A DNA stretch of 64,000 bases from Haloarchaeobius sp. FL176 (GTDB lineage: Archaea > Halobacteriota > Halobacteria > Halobacteriales > Natrialbaceae). Positions 32,724 through 40,345 of the stretch are shown in pieces. Each line of letters opens with the position of its first letter. Within the stretch, counting starts at the first letter, position 1. The notes beneath the pieces were generated by a model. The model did not search any database, was not told where the DNA came from, and worked only from the letters and a program-made list of their open reading frames with translations. Location: assembly GCF_024609245.1 (NCBI RefSeq), contig NZ_JANJYH010000009.1, forward strand, positions 1 to 64,000, written 5' to 3'. Position numbers and translations under genes: made by a program.

Positions 32724-33950
32724 TTACAGTGTTTGATCGACGAGATCCGAGACGATACGGTCCCGATCGAGGTGGGACGAGACGATTCGCTCCGCGTCGG
32801 CTCGGTCGACATCCCCGTACCAGACACCGTCGGGATAGATGGCGACCATGGGGCCATCGCCACAGCGGCCGAGACACGACGAACGCGTGATTCGGGCGTC
32901 GCAGGCGTCGGAGTCACGGGCCTCCTGTCGCAACCGTTCCAGAACGGCCGGCGACCCGTCGGCGGCACAGGTCTGATTCGTACAGACCGCCACGTGTTTC
33001 TCCGGTGCGTCGTGGGCGTGTGGCTGGGCGTCCACGTCGTCACGATCTGCGTGAGATTCCTGGTGTGTCAGCGCCCGAAGCATCGCTCTCGCGCCACCGA
33101 CGTCCTCCTCGTACCCGTCGAGTTCAACCTTGTACTTGCAGGTGTCACAGGACATGTCTACGCTGTCGGTCCGAGCTTCCTGCCACCGGTCACCGAGCAC
33201 GTCCAGAATCCGGGTGTCGGACCCGAGCGGGTCGCCCGCGCCAGCGTCGACGTACGGATACTCGTCGTCGAACTCGGCGGCACCGTCGCGGATACGTCCG
33301 GTGAGTACGCCGTCGCCGAGCATGTACGGGAGGACAACCACGGCGTCCGGACGGCTTTTGGCCACCGTGTGTAGCATCTCCTCGAGGCGCGGCTCGGTCA
33401 CACCGACGAACGACGTCTCGACACGGTCGAAGGAGCGCCCCTCGTACAGTAACCGGGCGAGTTTGTGCGCGTCGCTGTTCGCGTCCGGGTCGCTGGAGCC
33501 GCGGGCACAGAGGACGACCGCGACGTCCGCGTCGTCACGGTCGATCCCCAGCTCCGCCTCCACGGCAGCAGCCCGGTCGTCGAGGAGGTCGACGAGTGCG
33601 GGATGTACCCCGAGATGCGCACCATTGTGGATGGTGGTTCCGGGGTGTTCAGAGCGGGCGTTCCGGACTGCCAGTGGCACGTCGTTCTTGACGTGACTGG
33701 CTGCGAAGAGCGATAACTGGACGACGGTGATTCGCGAAACACTCGAGGCGAGGCCCGCGATGGCGTCGGGAATCGACGGTTTCGCGAGTTCGAGGAACCC
33801 GGCGTCTACCGGGACGCCGAGTCGTCCCTCCAGGTCGGCAGCGAGCGTCCGAACCTGTTCGTTCGATTTCTCGCGACGAGAGCCGTGTCCGACCAGCAGC
33901 ACCGCTTCGTCGTCGAGGCCGTTCGAGCTCGCTTTCGCGTTCGTGGTCAT
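32724..33950 (-). CDS. cbiX: Sirohydrochlorin cobaltochelatase CbiX fused to 2Fe-2S ferredoxin
   Basis: A 408-residue protein. Residues 15-265 are a two-domain CbiX with the catalytic LLVGHGSRREKSNE and the second half VVLCARGSSDPDANSD. CDTCKYKVE follows and then a C-terminal thioredoxin-like 2Fe-2S domain (VCTNQTCAADG and SCLGRCGDGPMVAIYP). CbiX inserts Co2+ into sirohydrochlorin, the first committed step of the early-cobalt route. The attached ferredoxin suggests redox control or direct electron supply. The start overlaps the preceding gene by four bases. Confidence 0.92.
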   Translation of the reverse strand: MTTNAKASSNGLDDEAVLLVGHGSRREKSNEQVRTLAADLEGRLGVPVDAGFLELAKPSIPDAIAGLASSVSRITVVQLSLFAASHVKNDVPLAVRNARSEHPGTTIHNGAHLGVHPALVDLLDDRAAAVEAELGIDRDDADVAVVLCARGSSDPDANSDAHKLARLLYEGRSFDRVETSFVGVTEPRLEEMLHTVAKSRPDAVVVLPYMLGDGVLTGRIRDGAAEFDDEYPYVDAGAGDPLGSDTRILDVLGDRWQEARTDSVDMSCDTCKYKVELDGYEEDVGGARAMLRALTHQESHADRDDVDAQPHAHDAPEKHVAVCTNQTCAADGSPAVLERLRQEARDSDACDARITRSSCLGRCGDGPMVAIYPDGVWYGDVDRADAERIVSSHLDRDRIVSDLVDQTL

Positions 33951-34663
33951 CGGGAGAGTTCACCCACCTCGCTACCCGTTGCACGTTCGACGCTCCGGCG
34001 GAGCTTCTGCCGCCGCTCCGCCGAGTACAGTCCCGACTCGCTGCTGCCGGCGTACACCCACCGGGCGAACGCCGCCGTGTCCGCACCGTCGCCCAGGCCG
34101 AACCAGTAGCCACCCGAGGATGTCTCGGAGAGGTCGTCGGTCGGAACGTGGGGCTCGGCGGCGTCGACGAGCGACTGAACCGTCCGAAGCAGGGCTTCGT
34201 CGTCGTGAACGAACGAGACACCGACCGAGCCCGAGGACTCACGGAAACAGACGGTGCCACAGGCCTCGAGTAATCCGCGGACGAGCTGTGGACGGTACTC
34301 CGCGAACGTCCCGAACCGGTAGCCTCCGGGCTGGCCGTCGATGGGAAGGCCGAGCGCGGCACTTGCCCGGTCGGCCAGCATCCCGAACACCTGCAACTCG
34401 TACTCGTCTTCGAACCGGGTAATCGAGGCGTCGTGTACCGACTCCCGAGCGGCGATTCGATGGTCCTGGTCCGTCCGACCGGCCCCGGCGATCGCCGCAA
34501 TCGCGTCGGCCGACCTCTCGTCTACGGTCCGAACGGTCACGCAGTCCTGGCTCAGGTCGCCGTCACCGGCGACGCGTCCCCAGAAGTAGGCCGTGGCCGG
34601 TGTCGCGGTGAGCAGATCTTCGACCGGGTCGGGTGTCGCGGTTCGTCGGTTCGCGTCACTCAT
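33947..34663 (-). CDS. Unknown cobalamin-cluster protein, LAGLIDADG-like
   Basis: A 238-residue soluble protein in the cbi operon. Its pattern resembles a two-repeat LAGLIDADG-type fold: AYFWGRVAGDGDLSQDCVTV near the start and PQLVRGLLEACGTVCFRESS followed by SVGVSFVHDDE in the second half. The acidic residue of the second repeat is replaced (ACG), so nuclease activity is unlikely. It overlaps the ferredoxin gene by eight bases and cbiX by four. Because cbiD and cbiJ are missing, it is a candidate for an unassigned step, but nothing in the sequence proves this. Confidence 0.6.
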   Translation of the reverse strand: MSDANRRTATPDPVEDLLTATPATAYFWGRVAGDGDLSQDCVTVRTVDERSADAIAAIAGAGRTDQDHRIAARESVHDASITRFEDEYELQVFGMLADRASAALGLPIDGQPGGYRFGTFAEYRPQLVRGLLEACGTVCFRESSGSVGVSFVHDDEALLRTVQSLVDAAEPHVPTDDLSETSSGGYWFGLGDGADTAAFARWVYAGSSESGLYSAERRQKLRRSVERATGSEVGELSR

Positions 34664-34916
34664 CGGCTTCCTCCGGCAGTACCTCGATCGCGTCGACCGG
34701 ACAGGCACGGGCCGCCTGTTCGGCCGCCGTCAGCTGCTCGTCGGTGAACGTCACGAGCTCCGTTCCGTCCACGGTGCGCTCGTGCTGACTCCCGTCTCCT
34801 CCGTCGATGGTCGCCAATCCGTCCGACGCCTCGACGAACCGGTCGTCTCGGACGAGGCAGGCGAAGACGCCGTCACAGGCGTCACGGTCGAGCCGCACCT
34901 GGTACTCAGTAGTCAT
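34656..34916 (-). CDS. Small ferredoxin (3Fe-4S/4Fe-4S type)
   Basis: An 86-residue protein with an N-terminal CDGVFACLVRDD (Cys-x5-Cys) and a C-terminal CPVDAIEV. This is the arrangement of single-cluster 3Fe-4S ferredoxins in which one ligand of a 4Fe-4S motif is missing. The acidic mid-section is typical of halophiles. Located between cbiH1 and the unknown protein with overlaps on both sides, it likely donates electrons to a corrin-pathway reductase. Confidence 0.85.
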   Translation of the reverse strand: MTTEYQVRLDRDACDGVFACLVRDDRFVEASDGLATIDGGDGSQHERTVDGTELVTFTDEQLTAAEQAARACPVDAIEVLPEEADE

Positions 34917-35982
34917 ACTTGGACTCGTACCCTCGGGGCGTCACCATCCGGTCGTCCCAGACGTACGTCTCCTCGTTTCCGACGAGGATCGTCGTCGTCA
35001 TGTCGACGAGGTCCGTCTCGCCGAGATGCTCGAGTTCCCGGAGCTCGACGATGTCGACCTGCTCGTCGTCACGGCCCGCACCGTGGACGATACCCACGGG
35101 CGTGTCCGGTGGACGATGCTCCAAGAGAATCTCACAGCACTTCCGGAAGTTCTCCCGGCGTTTGCGGCTCCAGGGGTTGTAGATGGCGATGGTGAACCCC
35201 TCCTTGGCTGCCGCGTGGAGCCGGGACTCGATGGTCGGCATCGACGTCAGGTGGTCCGACAGGGAGATACTGACCGTGTCGTTCACGAGCGGTGCGCCCA
35301 GCCGTGCGCCACAGGACTGGGCGGCGGGGACGCCCGGGACGACCTCGAAGTCGACCATGCCCGCGGTCGCGCCCTTCGATTCGAGGATCTCCAGCGCCAG
35401 ACCGGCCAGCGCGTACACGTTCGGGTCGCCGCTGCCGATGATGGCAACGTCGTTACCTGCGAGCGCGCGGTCGATCGCTTCCTCAGTGCGGGAGACCTCG
35501 CCACACATCGGCGTGTCGTACAGCTCCTCGGCCGACTCTCTGACCGCTTTGGGCAGCAGTTCGACGTACGTAGTGTACCCGACGATGTGCTCCGCGTCGA
35601 GTAGCGCGCCGCGGGCACGCTGGGTCATCCCCTCCGGCTGTCCCGGACCTAAGCCGACTGCGACGAGCCGTCCGGAGTCTGCGTCGAAGTCCTCGACGGT
35701 CGACCCGACCTTCTCCTCTGTCGTCGACTGTTTCGAACTACCGCAGCCGGTACTGGACGACGACGTGGAGTCGCCACACGTCGACGTGCTCTCAGCAGTG
35801 TCTGTCGCCGCTCCGGAAGCGTTCGGGACGCCCCCGTCGGATTCGGTCTCCGGGGTGGTGGCCCCGCACTTCGAAGTCGATTTGGTGGCAGTCGTAGTTT
35901 CAGCCGTGTCTGAAGCGTCGCTCGCCCCACAGCCGGTTTCGGTGTCTGTGCTCGTCTCGGTGGTGGTGTCGTCGGAGGTCAT
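34906..35982 (-). CDS. cbiH1: Cobalt-factor III (precorrin-3) C17-methyltransferase with Cys-Gly tail
   Basis: A 358-residue enzyme of the ring-contraction step. The methyltransferase domain starts near residue 103 (GRLVAVGLGPGQPEGMTQRA), with GSGDPNVYALAGLALE, VVPGVPAAQSCGARLGAPL and AIYNPWSRKR as CbiH/CobJ motifs. Unusually, residues 1-100 are a Ser/Thr/Asp-rich tail with four Cys-Gly pairs (C18, C39, C69, C80). This tail could be a flexible metal-binding segment. A second CbiH paralogue is encoded directly upstream. Confidence 0.9.
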   Translation of the reverse strand: MTSDDTTTETSTDTETGCGASDASDTAETTTATKSTSKCGATTPETESDGGVPNASGAATDTAESTSTCGDSTSSSSTGCGSSKQSTTEEKVGSTVEDFDADSGRLVAVGLGPGQPEGMTQRARGALLDAEHIVGYTTYVELLPKAVRESAEELYDTPMCGEVSRTEEAIDRALAGNDVAIIGSGDPNVYALAGLALEILESKGATAGMVDFEVVPGVPAAQSCGARLGAPLVNDTVSISLSDHLTSMPTIESRLHAAAKEGFTIAIYNPWSRKRRENFRKCCEILLEHRPPDTPVGIVHGAGRDDEQVDIVELRELEHLGETDLVDMTTTILVGNEETYVWDDRMVTPRGYESKYDY

Positions 35983-35984
35983 TG

Positions 35985-36884
35985 TCAGAAGTCGTCGACG
36001 TCACGCCCGCCGCGCGGGGTGACGAGGTGCTTGCCGTAATCGTTCTCCCAGACCGTCGTCTCGTGAGTGCCGACCAGGATGGACGTTCCCATCCCGCCGA
36101 CCTCGTCGTCGTGGTCGGTCGCCTCGCCGAGGGTGGTGATGGTGTGTGTCTCGTCCTCCAGATTTCGACCTGCGTCGCCGCGGCCCGCGTCGTTGAAGAT
36201 GCCGACCGGTACGTCGTCGGCTCGCTCCTCGCGGACCACGTCGATAGCGCGCTCATAGTCACGCCAGCAGTTGTAGAGGACGATGACGAACCCACTGATC
36301 GCCGCGGCTCGCAGTTTCTCCTCGATCTCGTCCCATCCGCGCCACTTGTCGGACAGCGAGACCGTACAGAAGTCGTTCGACAGCGGCGCGCCGAGGTTGG
36401 CGGCGCCACCGAGCGCCGCTGTCACACCGGGGACCACCTCGATGGGAACGTCGTACGCCTCGTCCGCCTCGGCCATCGTGTACAGGAGGTCGCTCTTGCC
36501 GTAGACGTTCGGATCGCCGCCGGACACGTGAGCGACAGATTCGCCCGCCCGAACGCGTCGGAACGCCTCACGGGCCAGTTCGATCTGCTTCCCCATCGTC
36601 GAGCGGACGAGCGTCTGGTGGGTCCCCCCCGACCGTTCGAAGACGGTCCCGGACTCGTCTCCTGCCGCCGTCCCCTCGGCAGGTGCGGCTTCCACCTCGG
36701 CGGTCTCCGGGGGGAGCGTTCCGTCGCGCCGGAGGAACTCCTGGTAGAGGTTCGACGCGATGACGCAATCGGCGGTGGTGATGACGTCCCTGGCCCGCTG
36801 CGTCATCGCGTGCGGCAGTCCAGGGCCGATGCCAACGACGAAGAGGGTTCCCATCTCGTCGGTGGCGGCATCGCTGCCAGCCAT
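35985..36884 (-). CDS. cbiH2: Second CbiH-type C17-methyltransferase
   Basis: A 299-residue paralogue of CbiH with GIGPGLPHAMTQRARDVI at the start, SGGDPNVYGKSDLLYTM, VPGVTAALGGAANLGAPLSN and VLYNCWRDYE. Residues about 55-95 (acidic, ending in RSTMGKQIELARE) form an insertion not present in cbiH1. It starts one base downstream of the cbiG stop region and is followed after two bases by cbiH1. Whether it contracts the ring or has taken over another step, such as the absent CbiD methylation, is open. Confidence 0.85.
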   Translation of the reverse strand: MAGSDAATDEMGTLFVVGIGPGLPHAMTQRARDVITTADCVIASNLYQEFLRRDGTLPPETAEVEAAPAEGTAAGDESGTVFERSGGTHQTLVRSTMGKQIELAREAFRRVRAGESVAHVSGGDPNVYGKSDLLYTMAEADEAYDVPIEVVPGVTAALGGAANLGAPLSNDFCTVSLSDKWRGWDEIEEKLRAAAISGFVIVLYNCWRDYERAIDVVREERADDVPVGIFNDAGRGDAGRNLEDETHTITTLGEATDHDDEVGGMGTSILVGTHETTVWENDYGKHLVTPRGGRDVDDF

Positions 36885-36885
36885 C

Positions 36886-37911
36886 TTACCGCCCCACCGC
36901 GACGGTCACGGCGTCGTCGAACCGCTCTTTCTTGCGGGCGAGTTCGTGCTCGCGCCCGCCGGCGATGGCCGACGCTTCGGCGATACCCGGCCAGCCGATG
37001 AGTTCCTTCGACCGCGAGGGTGTGGGCCCCTCGAACTCCGCCAGCGTGTCCTTCTCGAAGAGGACGACCCCCGCACCGATCTCCTGGGCTGCCTCGTAGA
37101 GCCCCTCTTCGCCCTCCTTTCGAGTGGCGGTCGCGACGAACTCCACGTCCGAGAAATCCAGATCCAGGTCGTCGAGGGCAGCCTCCCAGGCATCGAGCAC
37201 CTGCGCTTTCCTCACCCCCGAGACGGTGCCGGTCCCGAGGACGACGCCGTCCGCAGCGTTGCGCTTGAGCACGGTCACGTCGTCCCCGACGAGGACCGCT
37301 CTGGGGCCGTCGAGACGGGTCACCGCACCGAGTCCGTCGTTCAAGACGGCGAGGTTCGTCGCGACCGTCGAATCGCCGTTGACGACGTGGGTGTCAAGCG
37401 CCTTCGCCTTGCTCTCGACGCCCTGCTTGCCCGCAGCCTCGCTCGCGGTCGTCATCGCCGGGACTGCACCCAGCTGTGAGAGGTCGTGGGCGACCTGATT
37501 CGCACCGTGGTGGCCCCCCGTGATCGGGATTGCCCAGGTGAGCTCCTCGTCGACGACGACGATAGCGGGGTCGTCCCACTTGTCGTCGAGGAGCGGTGCG
37601 GCCTTGCGCATCGCGATACCGGACGCCATCAGTCCGACGAAGCAATCGTACTCGCCCCAGTGTTCCGCGAACACGTCACCGTGGTACTCGATGATATCCA
37701 CGCGCTCGTAGCCGTCGCCGATTTCGGCCTCGATCTCGCGAGCGGTGTCGAGTTTCCGTTCGAAGCTGATGATCGCGATCTCCTCGGCCACCTCGCCGTT
37801 GCGAGACGATGGCTCGCAGCTCGCCGAGCGTTGCTCGGCAGCGTCCGAGTCCGGCGTGGAACAGTGGCCGCCCGATTCGCCTGCTTCCGGTTCGTTCGTG
37901 TCGGTAGTCAT
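36886..37911 (-). CDS. cbiG: Cobalt-precorrin-5A hydrolase CbiG
   Basis: A 341-residue enzyme that opens the delta-lactone and releases the C20 methyl as acetaldehyde. The N-terminal domain is recognisable by VGLMASGIAMRKAAPLLDDK and PAIVVVDEELTWAIPITGGH. The C-terminal domain has FVATATRKEGEEGLYEAAQE and a closing EASAIAGG. The first 43 residues are an acidic tail with two cysteines. It follows cbiF after three bases in the long cbi operon. Confidence 0.92.
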   Translation of the reverse strand: MTTDTNEPEAGESGGHCSTPDSDAAEQRSASCEPSSRNGEVAEEIAIISFERKLDTAREIEAEIGDGYERVDIIEYHGDVFAEHWGEYDCFVGLMASGIAMRKAAPLLDDKWDDPAIVVVDEELTWAIPITGGHHGANQVAHDLSQLGAVPAMTTASEAAGKQGVESKAKALDTHVVNGDSTVATNLAVLNDGLGAVTRLDGPRAVLVGDDVTVLKRNAADGVVLGTGTVSGVRKAQVLDAWEAALDDLDLDFSDVEFVATATRKEGEEGLYEAAQEIGAGVVLFEKDTLAEFEGPTPSRSKELIGWPGIAEASAIAGGREHELARKKERFDDAVTVAVGR

Positions 37912-37914
37912 GAG

Positions 37915-38781
37915 TCAGTCGTCCGCCTGGCTCTCAGTGGAACTGCGGTTCGCCCAGTCGCCGTACAGGTAGGAGCGTTCGTAACCCGCTTTCCGCGCCG
38001 CGTCGCCGATTATGACGAGCGCGGACGCACGGTAGCCGGCTGCCTCCAGCCGCTCGCCGATGGTTCCGATGGTCCCCTCGATGATTTCCTCGTCCGGCCA
38101 GGAGGCGTGATAGACCACGGTCACCGGCGTCTCCGGGTCGTGGCCGTCTTCGAGGAGGCGGTCCATCGTTTCGCCGACAGCGTGGGTGCCGAGGTAGATG
38201 CAGGTCGTCACGTCGCCCATCTCGACGAACTCGCCGATGTGGTCGTCCTCTGGCTCGAGAGTCTTCCCCTGGGGACGGGTGAACGCGACGTGGTTAGCCA
38301 CCCCGTTCAGCGTGAGCTGGGTCCGCAGCGTCGCGCTGGCCGCGAACGCAGAGGTCACGCCCGGAACGATGTAGGTCGGAACCCCCTCGTGTTCCAGTGC
38401 GTCCATCTGCTCCAGCGCTGCTCCGTAGATTGCCGGGTCGCCGCTGTGGAGGCGGACGACCGTCCGCCCGGCCTCGTAGGCGTCCCGCATCAGCGGCACC
38501 AGCTCTTCCAGGTCCTTGCCGATGCTCGACACCTGCTCGGCGTCCGCACAGTACTCGTCGAGGAGTTCGCTGTTGACCAGCGAGCCGGCGTGGACGACGA
38601 GATCTGCCGCCTCGACCAGCTCTCTACCGGTGACCGTGAGGAGCCCTGGATCGCCGGGACCGGCGCCGATGAACGGGATACCCTCCTGGCTCTCGCCGGC
38701 CGTTCGCTCCCGAATCCGTTGGTCCCGCTCCGCCGCGCGGGTGGCGGACTCCGCGTCGATAGCGTCTTGTGGGTCGGTCAT
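37915..38781 (-). CDS. cbiF: Cobalt-precorrin-4 C11-methyltransferase CbiF
   Basis: A 288-residue SAM methyltransferase. Diagnostic motifs are PFIGAGPGDPGLLTVTGREL, VVRLHSGDPAIYGAALEQMD and VPGVTSAFAASATLRTQLTL, plus RPQGKT and YLGTHAVGETM, all matching CbiF/CobM. The ATG overlaps the cbiL stop (ATGA). Termini outside the core are short acidic extensions. Confidence 0.95.
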   Translation of the reverse strand: MTDPQDAIDAESATRAAERDQRIRERTAGESQEGIPFIGAGPGDPGLLTVTGRELVEAADLVVHAGSLVNSELLDEYCADAEQVSSIGKDLEELVPLMRDAYEAGRTVVRLHSGDPAIYGAALEQMDALEHEGVPTYIVPGVTSAFAASATLRTQLTLNGVANHVAFTRPQGKTLEPEDDHIGEFVEMGDVTTCIYLGTHAVGETMDRLLEDGHDPETPVTVVYHASWPDEEIIEGTIGTIGERLEAAGYRASALVIIGDAARKAGYERSYLYGDWANRSSTESQADD

Positions 38782-39632
38782 CGGGGCTTTCCCTCCGGGA
38801 CTTCGTCGCCGCAGGCTTCGCCTTCTGCGCGCTCCATGGACACGGTTTCCCTCCGGAATCCGTCTCCGGGGCAGAGCCCTGAACCAGAGCGGGCCCCGCC
38901 ATCGGTCTGCACTCTCGGTCCGATGCCAGCGGTGCGCTCCGATTCGGCGTCTTCGAAGGCCGCCGTCGCTGGCTCCGAATCGAGGTCGTGTTTCTCCGCG
39001 TACGCCAGCGTGTAGTAGTCGCGTTCGTCCAGCGTACGGGGGTCATCCGTCACGACCGTCTCGCCCTGCTCCATGCACAGTCGACGGCCGTACACCACGT
39101 CGTAGCCCGCGTCGACGAGCTGTTCGTGGGTCGTCGGGACATCGGTGACCTTGAACAGAATCATGCGGTCTGGCCCGGTCGGTGCTGCACCACGGGCGGC
39201 CTCGTGAAGCGTGAGACTCGCCCCGGAAGCGATCTCGACGCCGAGCGCCGTGGTGAAAGCTGTCACGGCGCTCACCCCGGGAACGACCTCGATATCGACA
39301 TCAGCGTGGAACGCAGAGAGCGTTCGCCGCAGGTGCCCGAACGTCGAATAGACGTTCGGGTCACCGAGCGTGACGAACGCCGCAGTTCCCTCGCGAGCAC
39401 GTGGTGCCATCTCCTCAGCGGCCTCGCGCCACGCTCGCCGGAGTTCGTCCTCGTCGCGGGTCATCGGAAAGTCGAGGTCACCGATTCGGTCCTCGGGGAC
39501 GTGCTCGGCCGCCACCGACCGGGAGAGGCGGCCAGGCGAGTAGACGACGTCCGCCGCTTCGAGGATTCGACGGCCCCGTACGGTCACGAGGTCGGCGGTG
39601 CCGGGCCCGAGTCCGATGCCGTAGAGAGTCAT
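38778..39632 (-). CDS. cbiL: Cobalt-factor II C20-methyltransferase CbiL
   Basis: A 284-residue SAM methyltransferase starting MTLYGIGLGPGTADLVTVRG, with FVTLGDPNVYSTFGHLRRTL and VPGVSAVTAFTTALGVEI as CbiL/CobI signatures. The in-frame extension back to 40208 is rejected because it runs through cbiT with arginine-rich composition. The last 60 or so residues form an acidic, Gly/Arg-containing tail with two cysteines, absent from bacterial relatives. The start overlaps the cbiT stop by four bases. Confidence 0.92.
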   Translation of the reverse strand: MTLYGIGLGPGTADLVTVRGRRILEAADVVYSPGRLSRSVAAEHVPEDRIGDLDFPMTRDEDELRRAWREAAEEMAPRAREGTAAFVTLGDPNVYSTFGHLRRTLSAFHADVDIEVVPGVSAVTAFTTALGVEIASGASLTLHEAARGAAPTGPDRMILFKVTDVPTTHEQLVDAGYDVVYGRRLCMEQGETVVTDDPRTLDERDYYTLAYAEKHDLDSEPATAAFEDAESERTAGIGPRVQTDGGARSGSGLCPGDGFRRETVSMERAEGEACGDEVPEGKPR

Positions 39633-40198
39633 CGCCGCCCCCCGTCTGCTGCGACAGCATCGGTCTCGCCAACCAGCATGTACACCGGGTTGTCGGAGTC
39701 GAAACTCGTCGCGCCGGCGAGTTCGTACCCGTGACTCACCTGAAATTGGACGACCTCTTCCAGGAGGTCCCGCTCGCGGAACGCTTCGGTGGCGGCTCCA
39801 GCGACTTCGAGCCGCGAGACGTTCATGACGAGACGGGCAACGCCGGTCTCGACTGCGTGGTCGAGGACTGCCTCGTAGTTCCGACTGCCACCGACGAACA
39901 GGGCGTCTGCGTCGTCGGGTAACCCCTCGGGAGCTTCGGCGTTCCGAAGGTCGACGTTCCCGGTCACGTCGTTGGCAGCGAGATTGCGTCTGGTGGTCTC
40001 GATCCGTTCCGCGTTTCGTTCGAGTGCAGTGACCCGACCCGCGCGCCGCGCCGCCTCGATAGTGACGGCGCCGGTGCACGAACCGACCTCCGCGAAGTGG
40101 TCGGTCGGCCCGAGGTCGAGCTTGCTGTGAAGGACGGCCCTGACCTCCGGTTTCGTCGGACCGGCCTTCGCATCGTGTGGCAGCGATACGTGTGCCAT
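39629..40198 (-). CDS. cbiT: Cobalt-precorrin-6 C15-methyltransferase/decarboxylase CbiT
   Basis: A 189-residue class I SAM methyltransferase that methylates C15 and decarboxylates the C12 side chain. LPHDAKAGPTKPEVRAVLHS is the CbiT N-terminus, FAEVGSCTGAVTIEAA is the SAM-binding motif and ALFVGGSRNYEAVLDHAV follows. The usual GxGSG has become GSCTG, with a Cys. It is the first gene of the 11-gene leftward operon. The ATG at 40198 fits the family start. Its promoter holds the TAAAACAAT-N4-ATTGTTTTA repeat. Confidence 0.92.
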   Translation of the reverse strand: MAHVSLPHDAKAGPTKPEVRAVLHSKLDLGPTDHFAEVGSCTGAVTIEAARRAGRVTALERNAERIETTRRNLAANDVTGNVDLRNAEAPEGLPDDADALFVGGSRNYEAVLDHAVETGVARLVMNVSRLEVAGAATEAFRERDLLEEVVQFQVSHGYELAGATSFDSDNPVYMLVGETDAVAADGGRR

Positions 40199-40223
40199 CG
40201 CCGAACACAACTATCGTGAGTCG

Positions 40224-40245
40224 TAAAACAATTGTGATTGTTTTA
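40224..40245. promoter_or_regulatory. Perfect inverted repeat in cbiT promoter
   Basis: TAAAACAAT (40224-40232), spacer TGTG and ATTGTTTTA (40237-40245) form a perfect 9+4+9 repeat about 26 bases before cbiT. It therefore overlaps the expected TATA region. Further CACAATTT/CAACAATC half-sites lie at about 40279-40294 toward the divergent regulator gene. The divergent winged-helix protein is the likely binder. Confidence 0.7.
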
Positions 40246-40345
40246 GAGAAACTCAGATTGAGCTATCTGCCACAGAACCACAATTTCAACAATCTCACCC
40301 GTTCTAGGCCAAAATTACGTTAGTTCACGGCTCGGAGGAGGGACG

